Assembly: GCA_015660885.1 (NCBI GenBank)
Contig: JACTUB010000003.1
Coordinates: forward strand, 1 to 64,000
Reading direction: 5' to 3'
Length of the DNA: 64,000 nt
DNA from: Methanoregulaceae archaeon
GTDB lineage: Archaea; Halobacteriota; Methanomicrobia; Methanomicrobiales; Methanospirillaceae
Both the position numbers and the translations under genes were made by a program. Shown here in pieces: positions 44,443-52,603 of the stretch (position 1 is the first letter of the stretch; the number at the start of each line of letters is the position of its first letter). Under the pieces are notes generated by a model, which was not told where the DNA came from, did no database searches, and saw only the letters and a program-made list of their open reading frames with translations.

Positions 44443-44682
44443 GCGATGGTATACGAGACTCGCAGGTCATTGATGCCAACACCGGATGCCAGGTACGTGT
44501 GTTGTAACCCGGATCCTGCCATACAACGGGAAAAAATAATTGGGGAGATGAATATCCATGAAAATTACCGCTGTATCAGAAGTCACGTCAGGGCCAAACC
44601 CCCACGATAGGGATGCATGGTTGATTTACTCAAATAACCATGCGATCACAGGAGAGATCTCCCAAAATCCGGGAGCGACAAT

Positions 44683-45534
44683 ATGAAACGGAAGATAATC
44701 AGTATCGACGAAAACAAATGCACGGGATGCGGGCAGTGCATCCCGGACTGCCCGGAGGGGGCCCTCCAGCTCATTGACGGGAAGGCACGGCTCGTAAGTG
44801 ATCTCTTCTGCGATGGGCTAGGGGCCTGCATCGGCACCTGCCCGGAGGGAGCGATCAGCGTCATCGAGCGCGAAGCTGAACCCTACGATGAGAAGACCGT
44901 GATGGAAAATATCGTCCGTCAGGGAGAAGCAGTGATTAAAGCCCATCTCGAACATCTTGCCGGCCATGGGCAGATGGACCTGTATGACGAGGCGGTTGAA
45001 TACCTGAAGGGACATACCATCGCCGTTCCCGCCATTGACAGCCCCGTGTGCCACCCACAACCTGCACATGCCGGTCACCCGCCGTTCGCAGCCTGTCCGG
45101 GATCCGCAGCACGGAGCATTTCCCGAAACACCGCTGCCATCAACCGGCAGCCATCGGAAAAAACCGAATCCGAACTTCGGCAGTGGCCGGTCCAGCTTAA
45201 ACTCCTGAACCCGGCAGCCCCGTATTTTGACAACGCCGATCTGCTGATCTCTGCTGACTGTGTCCCCTTTGCCTGCGCCGGGTTTCATGCGGAGCTCCTG
45301 CGGGACCGGATTGTGATTATCTTCTGCCCGAAACTGGATTCGGACATTGACGGATACATCACGAAACTGGCGGAGATCTTCTCCCGCCACGCGATCAACT
45401 CGATCCTGCTTGCCCATATGGAGGTACCGTGCTGTAGGGGTGTGCGATTTGTCGTCGACCAGGCACTGGAACGGTCGGGAAAGAAGATCCCGGTGACTGA
45501 AAAAACGATCACGATACAGGGCGGGATAGAGTAA
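44683..45534 (+). CDS. Ferredoxin-domain protein (two 4Fe-4S clusters)
   Basis: A 283-residue protein. Residues 13-65 carry two cluster motifs, CTGCGQCIPDCPEGAL and CDGLGACIGTCPEGAI, for two [4Fe-4S] clusters. A linker rich in Cys, His and Pro follows (residues 115-150), then a C-terminal domain with NADLLISADCVPFAC and HMEVPCCRGVRF, containing more Cys pairs that may hold further metal. The ending matches proteins seen as electron-transfer or sensory Fe-S components in methanogens. Partner unknown. Confidence 0.85.
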   Translation: MKRKIISIDENKCTGCGQCIPDCPEGALQLIDGKARLVSDLFCDGLGACIGTCPEGAISVIEREAEPYDEKTVMENIVRQGEAVIKAHLEHLAGHGQMDLYDEAVEYLKGHTIAVPAIDSPVCHPQPAHAGHPPFAACPGSAARSISRNTAAINRQPSEKTESELRQWPVQLKLLNPAAPYFDNADLLISADCVPFACAGFHAELLRDRIVIIFCPKLDSDIDGYITKLAEIFSRHAINSILLAHMEVPCCRGVRFVVDQALERSGKKIPVTEKTITIQGGIE

Positions 45535-45600
45535 CTCTTTTTCCCGGCGGTCAAAAAAGAGGTCTGGAATAAAGTGAGCCCGCCTATCGGTGGAAAGTAA

Positions 45601-46437
45601 TTATTTCCTACCAGCCGTGTCTGTCAGGTAGTGCATAATCCGGTCAATCACGAGGGGATTTCTGGGCAGGTTGATATGGCAGTACTGGTCAGGTGCCGGC
45701 AGATGATCCTCCCGCTCAGTGGATGCTGACAGGATATCAAGGGATATGCCCGGAAGTACAGACTCCCGGTGCGCCACAATACCATCACCGTCGAGGGTCG
45801 CCCGGTATCTTCCATCCGCGGCCATCTCCCAGGTCTTTCCCTCAAACCAGGGGAAGAATCCAGGAATATCTTCGGGATTTGCGGTCACGATAATCCGATA
45901 GGTAATGTCTGACCGTAATCCCGCTGTGCGGAGATTGTGTATCACCGGACTTCCGGGTCGAACGTCCTGCACGAGCCGGTCAGCGGCCGGATCATACCCC
46001 TGCGGGACAAATACGCCGGTGAGCTTGTTGATTATCTCCTCGCCCCGTTGTGGATCATTAAAAAGTTCCGCAAGAGCCGAGCCTTTATTGGGCGGACCGA
46101 GACCGATCAGCTGCCGGACTGCTTGTTTTCGTTCTGTCCCATCCACTACCTCAAGGAGGTATCGCACAATACAGGTCCCAATCGAATGGCACACAATATC
46201 GACAGGTCCGGACCAGGCGTTTTCCTTCCGAACATCCTGGAGAAAACTTTGGAGCGATTCGCCAATCTCCGGCAATGAAGCCCCCTTCATTCCGGTATGA
46301 TCAAATTTCCTGTACGGGATCGCTGCTGCCTCAAGACGAATAACCAGTCTCTTCCAGATACCAGGGTGGCTGTTCCACCCGTGCACAAGAATCACCGGGT
46401 ACCGATCACGGGTCATTGCAGTACTATTCGACACCAT
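45601..46437 (-). CDS. Lipase-like alpha/beta hydrolase
   Basis: A protein of 278 residues from ATG 46437 (MVSNSTAM); the frame is open to 46551, but that extension is not conserved-looking. VILVHGWNSHPG marks the oxyanion loop, DIVCHSIGT near residue 105 is the nucleophile elbow (the first Gly is Cys), and GDGIVAHRE contains the acid and His-region residues. The family includes lipases and esterases that release fatty acids. No signal peptide is visible. Substrate unknown. Confidence 0.82.
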   Translation of the reverse strand: MVSNSTAMTRDRYPVILVHGWNSHPGIWKRLVIRLEAAAIPYRKFDHTGMKGASLPEIGESLQSFLQDVRKENAWSGPVDIVCHSIGTCIVRYLLEVVDGTERKQAVRQLIGLGPPNKGSALAELFNDPQRGEEIINKLTGVFVPQGYDPAADRLVQDVRPGSPVIHNLRTAGLRSDITYRIIVTANPEDIPGFFPWFEGKTWEMAADGRYRATLDGDGIVAHRESVLPGISLDILSASTEREDHLPAPDQYCHINLPRNPLVIDRIMHYLTDTAGRK

Positions 46438-46608
46438 GAACGAAAATGGTATGCGATCTGGGTGTGAATTCACAAGAGAATGGATCATTGACCGGCAACA
46501 ACCGCGAATGCCGCAATAAAACTTTATTTCGAAACTATTATTAATCTGCAAAATGATTGCTTTTCATCAGAAAATGATGTAATTGATTTCTGATGGAGGT
46601 TACAACAC

Positions 46609-46929
46609 ATGGCAGAACAAAAAAAAGGTATGGTTCAGGAATTCATGGATTTTCTCATGAAATACCAGGTCATTGGACTTGCTGTAGCATTTATTATCGG
46701 TTCAGCCGCAACAAAAATGGTGACGGCGTGTGTGACTGACATCATCATGCCGGTTATTGCTGTACTCATCCCGGGAGGGGACTGGAGGACCCAGGTTCTT
46801 CAGCTGGGCCCGGTAAAATTCGCGGTGGGTGATTTTGTTGGTGCGATTATTGATTTTGTTATTATCGCGCTCGTCGTATTCCTTATTGTCAAATTTATGA
46901 TGAGAGAGGATGCAACCCAGAAGAGATAA
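46609..46929 (+). CDS. mscL: Large-conductance mechanosensitive channel MscL
   Basis: A 106-residue protein with the MscL layout: a charged start, EFMDFLMKYQVIGLAVAFIIG as first transmembrane helix in outline (FLMKYQVIGLAVAFIIG), a periplasmic loop with Pro and Gly, and a second helix (FVGAIIDFVIIALVVFLIVKF) with a charged C-terminal end. MscL opens in response to membrane tension and releases solutes on osmotic downshock. A strong GGAGG site precedes the ATG. A T-rich stretch after the stop (46930-46950) looks like a terminator. Confidence 0.93.
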   Translation: MAEQKKGMVQEFMDFLMKYQVIGLAVAFIIGSAATKMVTACVTDIIMPVIAVLIPGGDWRTQVLQLGPVKFAVGDFVGAIIDFVIIALVVFLIVKFMMREDATQKR

Positions 46930-46950
46930 CCCCTTTTTTGAATTTTTTAT
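46930..46950 (+). terminator. T-rich terminator after mscL
   Basis: CCCCTTTTTTGAATTTTTTA directly follows the mscL stop. Two runs of six T match the typical archaeal transcription terminator. Confidence 0.5.
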
Positions 46951-47059
46951 TGACCAGCAGTGATACTGCAGATTTTTACGGAAACGAGAATAAATCCTGG
47001 TCTTTATCAACCGGTAACCATTCGATAGTATTAATACTATAAAAGGAGAGGGATGCATC

Positions 47060-47140
47060 ATGGCATCAATAATTTATACCCTTTTGACATTTGTTGTCGC
47101 GTTGATCATTTCAACGGTCATAATTTATGTTATGAATTAA
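47060..47140 (+). CDS. Single-helix membrane peptide (26 residues)
   Basis: An ATG-started frame encodes MASIIYTLLTFVVALIISTV and a few more residues, a single transmembrane helix with almost no soluble part. A ribosome binding site (AAAGGAGAGG) lies at 47042-47051. It is 130 bases after mscL, and a possible TATA-like stretch precedes it. Short membrane peptides often modulate a partner membrane protein; no partner is evident. It may be missed by annotation because of its length. Confidence 0.5.
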   Translation: MASIIYTLLTFVVALIISTVIIYVMN

Positions 47141-47245
47141 TATCAGTATATAATAACACTTTTTTGATACTTTTTTATCATGCCAAAAGAAACCCGCTGC
47201 TTTGTCCGATTAACCTTTTGTATTTCAAACTTGTATATATCTTTC

Positions 47246-47383
47246 ATGCCAGACATCAGGCATCCCAAATGCGATCATCCAAAATGCGGAGCAAAAATGC
47301 AGCGTGTCTATAAACGGGTTAATTCTACTTTCGTACAATGCGGTTGGTTGTGTACTGATTGCTGTCTGTTCAAAAAAGATTAA
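47246..47383 (+). CDS. Small Cys-rich protein, zinc-ribbon-like
   Basis: A protein of 45 residues (MPDIRHPKCDHPKCGAKM through CGWLCTDCCLFKKD). The CxxxxC and CxxCC groups can bind one zinc. It resembles the protein at 27599-27778 in the RVYK and GW-C-DC region. The frame is open upstream to 47180, but the ATG at 47246 starts before the first Cys and is favoured. Function unknown. Confidence 0.6.
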   Translation: MPDIRHPKCDHPKCGAKMQRVYKRVNSTFVQCGWLCTDCCLFKKD

Positions 47384-47406
47384 TTGCCACATAGAAACCC
47401 CGCGAC

Positions 47407-47460
47407 CAAGCGAGATCTGCCAACAGAACACGATAATGGGGCTCGCTATTATATATTCAC
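47407..47460. repeat. Short dispersed repeat R3, copy 1
   Basis: The core ATCTGCCAACAGAAC with flanking GACCA, CACG and GGCTCGCTATTA recurs at 49376-49410 (same strand) and at 49735-49785 (opposite strand, with CTCGCTATT on the matching side). The copies lie on both sides of the histidine kinase gene. Confidence 0.55.
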
Positions 47461-47495
47461 CAGCGAGCCTCGCCAGTCCAGTCCTCTCCATGACT

Positions 47496-49178
47496 TTAGC
47501 TAACATTTGTGAACCGATAAGTTCCAGTTGGAACAATAATCTCAAATTTGGCACCTTTTCCGGGCTCACCGGTTTCTTGGATCGTGATCCCGGTGCTATC
47601 AAGAATTGTCCGGGAGAGGAACAATCCAAACCCGGTATGCTTAAAGAATTTCCGTTCGAATATTGCCTTTTTATATTCTGCAGGTATTCCCTCGCCATTA
47701 TCCTGATAGATCACTACCAGTTGGTCATCCCGGGTTTTACATGAGATTTCAATGGCTGTAACGGTTTTACCGTGACGAAGTGTATTCTCGAAGAGGGTGT
47801 AAAAAACCTTCTCGAGTAAGGGGTCTGCATACAGCTCAAGATTGTCACATTTTACTAAAACCGATATTTCAGATAGCGGGAGGTTTGCTGCAGCCGCCGC
47901 GATAACCTTCCTGATATCAAACCATTGTGGGGATTGGGCACCAATATCCTGGTAATCTTTTGTAAATGTGATCTGGGTCCTGATGTTCCGTGCAGCCTGA
48001 GTTTCCTTGTTAATATATTCCTGCAGGGTAGGATCAGGATATGACATCTGCATAATTTCGAGATAACCGAGAATCGCGGTAAGCTGGTTTAAGATATCAT
48101 GCCGGGTGATTGAATTCAATAGGTTGAGTTTATCATTGGTTTTCCGGAGAGAATCTGCATAGGTTGTCACTTCTGAAGCATAGTGCTCCAGTACGGCTTC
48201 AGTCATCTTGTTTTCGGTAATATCGATGAGAGATGCAACACTCCTTTTCGTTCCGGGCAACATATCTGCGGTCAGCAGGATGTTGCGTATTTCTCCTGAT
48301 TTTGTAATAAGCCGGAACTCGTATTGTTTTGGTACCGTTTCTGGTTTTTCCAGCCGTAACTTGTGTTGTTGAATCATTTTTTCGAGATCATCTTTGAATA
48401 TAAATTCAGTCCAGGAACTCCCTTTGTCAATATCCTCCTGAGAAATGCCAGTCAGCCTGAGAAACTCTTTATTGGCAAAACTGATGGTGTTATCTTCTTC
48501 TATGATGAGCATTGCAGTACCGGTGTTTTCAAATATTGTCCTGTATCGGCTTTCGCTCTCCCGTATGACTGCCTCAGACGCTTCGAGGATTTGCCTCTCT
48601 CTCTCATTACGCTGATGAAAATAAACAAAAATCAAGAGGAATAACACAAGCAGGAGCGTTATTATGATTGAGGGCGTACTCGCCTTGAAAATTTCTATGT
48701 TCCAGTTTCGGGCATTAATATCTGCTCCTAGGACTGCAATAACTTTACCTGAGGTCGGATCTGTGATCGGAACTATGCTGCTCACCCATGTGCCCCAACG
48801 ATCAGTTGTAGGTCCCTCAGTCGTTTCCTTTCCGGAAGAAAACGCATTCAACAGGGTTGAAGATGCCTCAGAATAAACCTGACCTGGCGGTGAGTAATCT
48901 GGTGATTCCGGAGGTTCTGAATCCACATAAAAAAAGACTGTCCCGTCCGACCGCTGCCCCATGACATATATGAACCGGATTTCCGGATCCTCAGATCGGG
49001 CCTCTATCAGTTGATTTTTTAAGATCTGATAGTAAGGTGATTCGAGGTCAGATTCAGATCCTGTCAACCCTTTCACGTACGCTGTGTTAATATCCGCTTG
49101 CAAAAGATGGGTTTTTGTGAGAAAATCTGCCCGTTGCAGGCTGTCCTCTTGCTGAACAGACAGTAGGGTTAACGCCAA
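47496..49178 (-). CDS. Membrane histidine kinase with extracellular sensor and PAS domain
   Basis: A protein of at least 560 residues. An extracytoplasmic Cache-like domain (residues 10-165) is followed by a membrane helix (STPSIIITLLLVLFLLIFVYF in outline), a PAS domain (about 205-325), a dimerisation region with SITRHDILNQL near residue 350, where the His is the phosphoacceptor, and a HATPase domain (YQDNGEGIP, TGFGLFL). The frame is open upstream of the TTG at 49178 and encodes a first membrane helix (RWLIIAVIVIVASGLAL), so the true start is probably near 49235, behind a perfect AGGAGGT site, with an unusual ATT or ACG codon. Confidence 0.9.
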   Translation of the reverse strand: MALTLLSVQQEDSLQRADFLTKTHLLQADINTAYVKGLTGSESDLESPYYQILKNQLIEARSEDPEIRFIYVMGQRSDGTVFFYVDSEPPESPDYSPPGQVYSEASSTLLNAFSSGKETTEGPTTDRWGTWVSSIVPITDPTSGKVIAVLGADINARNWNIEIFKASTPSIIITLLLVLFLLIFVYFHQRNERERQILEASEAVIRESESRYRTIFENTGTAMLIIEEDNTISFANKEFLRLTGISQEDIDKGSSWTEFIFKDDLEKMIQQHKLRLEKPETVPKQYEFRLITKSGEIRNILLTADMLPGTKRSVASLIDITENKMTEAVLEHYASEVTTYADSLRKTNDKLNLLNSITRHDILNQLTAILGYLEIMQMSYPDPTLQEYINKETQAARNIRTQITFTKDYQDIGAQSPQWFDIRKVIAAAAANLPLSEISVLVKCDNLELYADPLLEKVFYTLFENTLRHGKTVTAIEISCKTRDDQLVVIYQDNGEGIPAEYKKAIFERKFFKHTGFGLFLSRTILDSTGITIQETGEPGKGAKFEIIVPTGTYRFTNVS

Positions 49179-49375
49179 ACCACTGGCAACGATGACGATA
49201 ACGGCGATGATTAGCCATCTTTTGAAATTGCGAATCGTTGGTAAACCTCCTGATAAATTTCCGGATTATTCCCGCTGCTGTTGATGGTCGATATTTATAC
49301 TGTGCTAAATCAGTACTAAAATTCTCTCAAATGTATTGGGAGCAGTTGAAAATGAGTTATATATTTTAATTAATC

Positions 49376-49410
49376 CTTGATGAAATCTGCCAACAGAACG
49401 CGAATATGAC
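49376..49410. repeat. Short dispersed repeat R3, copy 2
   Basis: GATGAAATCTGCCAACAGAA followed by CGCGAATATGACTG matches the core of R3 at 47407. It lies upstream of the histidine kinase gene, at the 3' end of the small Cys-rich gene at 49438. Confidence 0.5.
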
Positions 49411-49437
49411 TGTTTGGGAGAAGAGCAAAGGATGAAA

Positions 49438-49614
49438 TTATCTTTGTGGGTACCAATATAGTTCCTGACCGGCTTTGCGGATATAGAAGCACTCACCATC
49501 ACCCCATAGAGGACATTCAGTCTTGAGGCACGGTGTCAATGCCGGATTAAAATCTATTCCCTTTTCAATCAAATCTTTCATCGAATTTTTCTTGGAGCAC
49601 CAGTATGTTATCAT
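49438..49614 (-). CDS. Small Cys-rich protein (58 residues)
   Basis: A minus-strand frame starting at ATG 49614 encodes a 58-residue protein with MITYWCSKKNSMKDLIEKG at the start and four Cys in PCLKTECPLWGDGECFY. The spacing C-x20-C-x3-C-x7-C, in outline, suggests metal binding or a small Fe-S site. The codons and composition look genuine. No family is recognised. It is upstream of the kinase gene on the same strand. Confidence 0.6.
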   Translation of the reverse strand: MITYWCSKKNSMKDLIEKGIDFNPALTPCLKTECPLWGDGECFYIRKAGQELYWYPQR

Positions 49615-49734
49615 GAACGCCGGTTTTTGATATTATCCTTTAAGGGTTCGTGGCAAGGATGGAGCGAAACTGGTTGTACAATGCAACAATGTACTGGGTC
49701 TTCCCCCCTTATGGCCAAGCTTCATGATGCCGGA

Positions 49735-49785
49735 TAAATAGCGAGTTTCGCCATGTGTTTCTGCTGGCAGATATCACTGGTCATA
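49735..49785. repeat. Short dispersed repeat R3, copy 3 (inverted)
   Basis: Read on the minus strand, it gives GACCAGTGATATCTGCCAGC, then AGAAACACATGG and ACTCGCTATT, aligning with copy 1 at 47407. Together with copies 1 and 2 it brackets the kinase gene. The gap 49615-49880 holds nothing else obvious. Confidence 0.5.
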
Positions 49786-49880
49786 AGGGTATTATCTTCC
49801 AACGTCTTCTTCTACCCAGAGAACCAGCTAACAGTAACACTTTCCTTAACCTAACATCGTCTTACTGAAAGACTAATTTT

Positions 49881-50183
49881 TTATGATTTGGTTTCCAGAT
49901 CCATTTCGATGCCACCGATGGCACCCAGGACAATATTATAGATGAAGGCGAGGACTGCACCGCCAATAAATCCGCAGACTGCACCAAGTACAATCATGAC
50001 AATGAATCCAACGATTCCAACTCCGGCTCCTAACATACCCCCACCAAACATGGCCGTAGTTCTCCCAATTCCTACTGCCACCATCAGTCCCATAACAAAT
50101 CCCCAGATGAGACCAATTATCGCACTAAACTTTGCAACACTCATTATACCAAATTTTTTAATCATATAAGCGGTCGTCGTCAT
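49881..50183 (-). CDS. Small DUF3566-like membrane protein
   Basis: A 100-residue protein with two to three hydrophobic segments. SVAKFSAIIGLIWGFVMGL in outline opens the family, and GAVCGFIGGAVLAFIYNIVLGAIGGIEMD closes it. A paralogue at 63348-63629 shares KITTLFGVVIGLVMG and GAVCGFISGVVHAFLYN. Both end in an acidic tail after GGI. Function unknown; both are probably cytoplasmic membrane proteins. Confidence 0.8.
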   Translation of the reverse strand: MTTTAYMIKKFGIMSVAKFSAIIGLIWGFVMGLMVAVGIGRTTAMFGGGMLGAGVGIVGFIVMIVLGAVCGFIGGAVLAFIYNIVLGAIGGIEMDLETKS

Positions 50184-50340
50184 ACAAATCTCCTAAATGT
50201 ATAGTGAAGGGATACATCAACAACCAATTAATCATTGTCATTAAGTCGCGCTTTACCAACCGCGAGCATTTGCGATCAGCCGCAGACGCAACAAAACCAC
50301 AAAAGGAAAGACTTTTGTCTCGCTTCAAATTAAATTTCAA

Positions 50341-50958
50341 ATGATATCAATGATGATAAAAAACAAGTTTATTATCTGTTCTGTATTGATTGTCGTACTA
50401 ACAGTATGTATTTTTAGTATTGGATGCACATCGACTCAAAGTACGCAGACCCCTGCACAAACTAGTTCTTCAACCGTCACAACACCAACACTAAGTCCAA
50501 CAACCACTCCGTGAATAATAGTTACTACTTTGGCACCAACAACTGCTTTGACTGCAGTCATATTGACGACTGCAACCCCAGCGAATGGCGGTATAACAGT
50601 TACCTTCAATTCAGCCGAGAAAAAAACTACACTTGGGAATGGTGTCGGTAAGCCAGGTCGTATCATGCTTATTTTAGACATAACTATCAAAAATAACGAT
50701 AAAAAGAATGATTTCAAGTATAGTGATTCTTCATTCGTAATATCGTATAAATCAAACAATGGTAGCCTTACTTCAATAACAACTCAATTTGCCAATGGGT
50801 TGATTAATCCTCTCATATCGGGAACCGTTCCGTCAGGCTCGACAGATGAAGGTACGATCCTCTTCGGAGTAAATGCTACTTCAAATGCTTATAAATTATC
50901 AGTTGTTGATTCAACAGGAACAGTGCTAACTTCAATTGATAACATTAATGTGCCATAA
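50341..50958 (+). pseudogene. DUF4352-like lipoprotein gene interrupted by an in-frame TGA
   Basis: From ATG 50341 the frame encodes a signal peptide (FIICSVLIVVLTVCIF) with lipobox SIGC and a Thr/Ser/Pro-rich linker, then reaches TGA at 50512-50514. The same frame continues without another stop to 50958, encoding about 145 further residues of a DUF4352-like beta-sandwich (NGGITVTFNS, LILDITIKNND, VPSGSTDEGTILFGV). All 205 codons are in one frame, so only a single codon separates an intact lipoprotein from a broken one. Readthrough seems unlikely; a nonsense mutation is the simplest reading. Confidence 0.85.
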
Positions 50959-51320
50959 GAACCGGAAAATCAAACTTTTTTTTACCATTTATCTTTACCT
51001 ACACGGAAAATGCGCTCAATCAACCGCCATTTATCACCAACCGCGTAAGTTGTTAACCAACCTTTAACTTATCAGAACCAAGAAGAGGCAATGCATCACT
51101 CACAATAGGAAAAGACTAAGACGCCTTGGGAAATGTAAGATCCCCGTAGAAGTATTACAAAGTATCTCTCGGAATGCACGCCGAAGGTTCTCATATCATT
51201 TTTAAACCTTTTTTCAGGATAGTATTGAAAATTATTGGAGCTGGTGAAGGAAGATCATCCCCAGCATTTTGAGAATTACAAATCGAGAAAATAAAATCGT
51301 TACACTTATGATGGATCAGA
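50959..51320. other. Spacer without a visible gene
   Basis: A T-rich terminator-like run (CTTTTTTTTTACC, about 50974) follows the interrupted lipoprotein gene. The rest of the 360 bases shows no open frame with coding character. Confidence 0.4.
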
Positions 51321-51584
51321 ATGCGCTATTGTATGTCTGGCATAGGATGGGACAACAATACGACAAGGGATCAAGAGTGGGATAAACAAGAGAGGAATAA
51401 AAAAATCAGAATTGTTTCTTCCGTCATTGCATTTATTTTAATACTAGGTGGTACTTTTGTGTTACTGTTTGGTGGATCATGGACTTCAACTATACCGATT
51501 GTAAATTTGATATTACATTCAACAATAGTCGGACTTATTTCGTTTTGTTTGGGTTTTTTAATATTTTTAATACTTTTTAATTAA
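51321..51584 (+). CDS. Small two-helix membrane protein
   Basis: An 87-residue protein with a polar N-terminal part (SGIGWDNNTTRDQEWDKQER) and two strongly hydrophobic segments (IVSSVIAFILILGGTFVLLF and ILHSTIVGLISFCLGFLIFL in outline). The start may be ATG 51333 (MSGIGW). No family is recognised. It resembles other tiny membrane proteins in this window. Confidence 0.65.
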   Translation: MRYCMSGIGWDNNTTRDQEWDKQERNKKIRIVSSVIAFILILGGTFVLLFGGSWTSTIPIVNLILHSTIVGLISFCLGFLIFLILFN

Positions 51585-51593
51585 AACAAATCA

Positions 51594-51704
51594 TTAATTT
51601 TGAAACGGTTTTTGCAGATTTATCGGTTGGAGTACTATATCCTGAATGAAAAATGGGTATCGATAAACGACCTTGTAAGTCCGGTATCCGTTGTTCTCAT
51701 CCAT
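51594..51704 (-). CDS. Uncertain short ORF
   Basis: A minus-strand frame from ATG 51704 encodes 36 residues with MDENNGYRTYKVVYRYPFF at the start. It is protein-like but short, lacks a clear ribosome binding site and matches nothing I recognise. Confidence 0.35.
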   Translation of the reverse strand: MDENNGYRTYKVVYRYPFFIQDIVLQPINLQKPFQN

Positions 51705-51816
51705 GATCGCACGGATTTTCTTCCGTAAACCAGATTATCGATCATACCAAAAGGTAGTGAATGAACAGAGATGGGGGTTTGCAAAAAAAATATGTTCCAA
51801 TACTTCCACGGACTAA

Positions 51817-52392
51817 TTATTTTCCCAGCACTTTTTTCAGTATGCCGGAGATACCGCCACTACTCTCCTCGGCCCCCATCAGCTGCTTTGCCATGCCGGC
51901 TGCCTCGGGCGATGACTGCAGTGCCAGCTTCGACTGGTCTCCAAGAAGACTCGTGAGGCTTTTTGTGTCCATCTTCTGCTGAACAAACATCTTGCTGACG
52001 TAGCTCATGACCATGGGAGTCGCTATTTCCATTACTTTGCCGACTGCCGCCGGGGGAAGCCCGGTTTTCTGAGAGATGGCATTCTGGATCGTGCCCATCT
52101 GGCTCCCGAACAGCGTGCTCACCATGCCTGAGCCACCAGCAGCCGCCGGGTTACTCAGGAGACCTCCCAGGTTGTCCATGGGAGTACTACCCCCTGTCTG
52201 TGCCAGCATTTTTGTCAGCATATCAGTCCCGCCAGGTTTTGAGGCAGTGTTTGCCATGGAACCCATAATCATAGGCAGGCCCATACTCAGCGCAGACTGA
52301 ACTGCCTTGTTATCGCCGCCAACTGACTTGCTTATCAGGGAGAGGTTGTCACCTGTCGCTACCTGTTTCATGAGATCTGCAACAATGTCCAT
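51817..52392 (-). CDS. DUF937 protein
   Basis: A 191-residue protein of the DUF937 family, with a helical N-terminus (MDIVADLMKQVATGDNLSLI), Gly/Ser-rich middle and ALSMGLPMIMGSMANTA motif. Members are widespread but of unknown function; many are small helical proteins seen near envelope or stress genes. No membrane segment is visible. Transcribed alone. Confidence 0.85.
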   Translation of the reverse strand: MDIVADLMKQVATGDNLSLISKSVGGDNKAVQSALSMGLPMIMGSMANTASKPGGTDMLTKMLAQTGGSTPMDNLGGLLSNPAAAGGSGMVSTLFGSQMGTIQNAISQKTGLPPAAVGKVMEIATPMVMSYVSKMFVQQKMDTKSLTSLLGDQSKLALQSSPEAAGMAKQLMGAEESSGGISGILKKVLGK

Positions 52393-52603
52393 AATGCATT
52401 ACAATATGCCATGGTGCTCTTAAAACTATGGTCTGATCCTCATCTCCTGCAGTGAAAACGGGCTGCAATTGAATGGAACCTGTGCAGGAGCTACAACAAC
52501 AAAGATTTCCTTCACCCTTTCTGTAAACCCTGAATCCCGTATTCAGGAAATTATATCTGTTCCTGTCTGATCAGCTCAGAAGCTGCTTTATTAAAACAGG
52601 GAA

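Noticed and set aside
50512..50514. Selenocysteine codon
   Set aside because: Archaeal selenocysteine needs specific machinery found only in a few lineages. The surrounding protein is a Thr-rich lipoprotein linker, not a redox enzyme, and the window suggests Methanomicrobiales.
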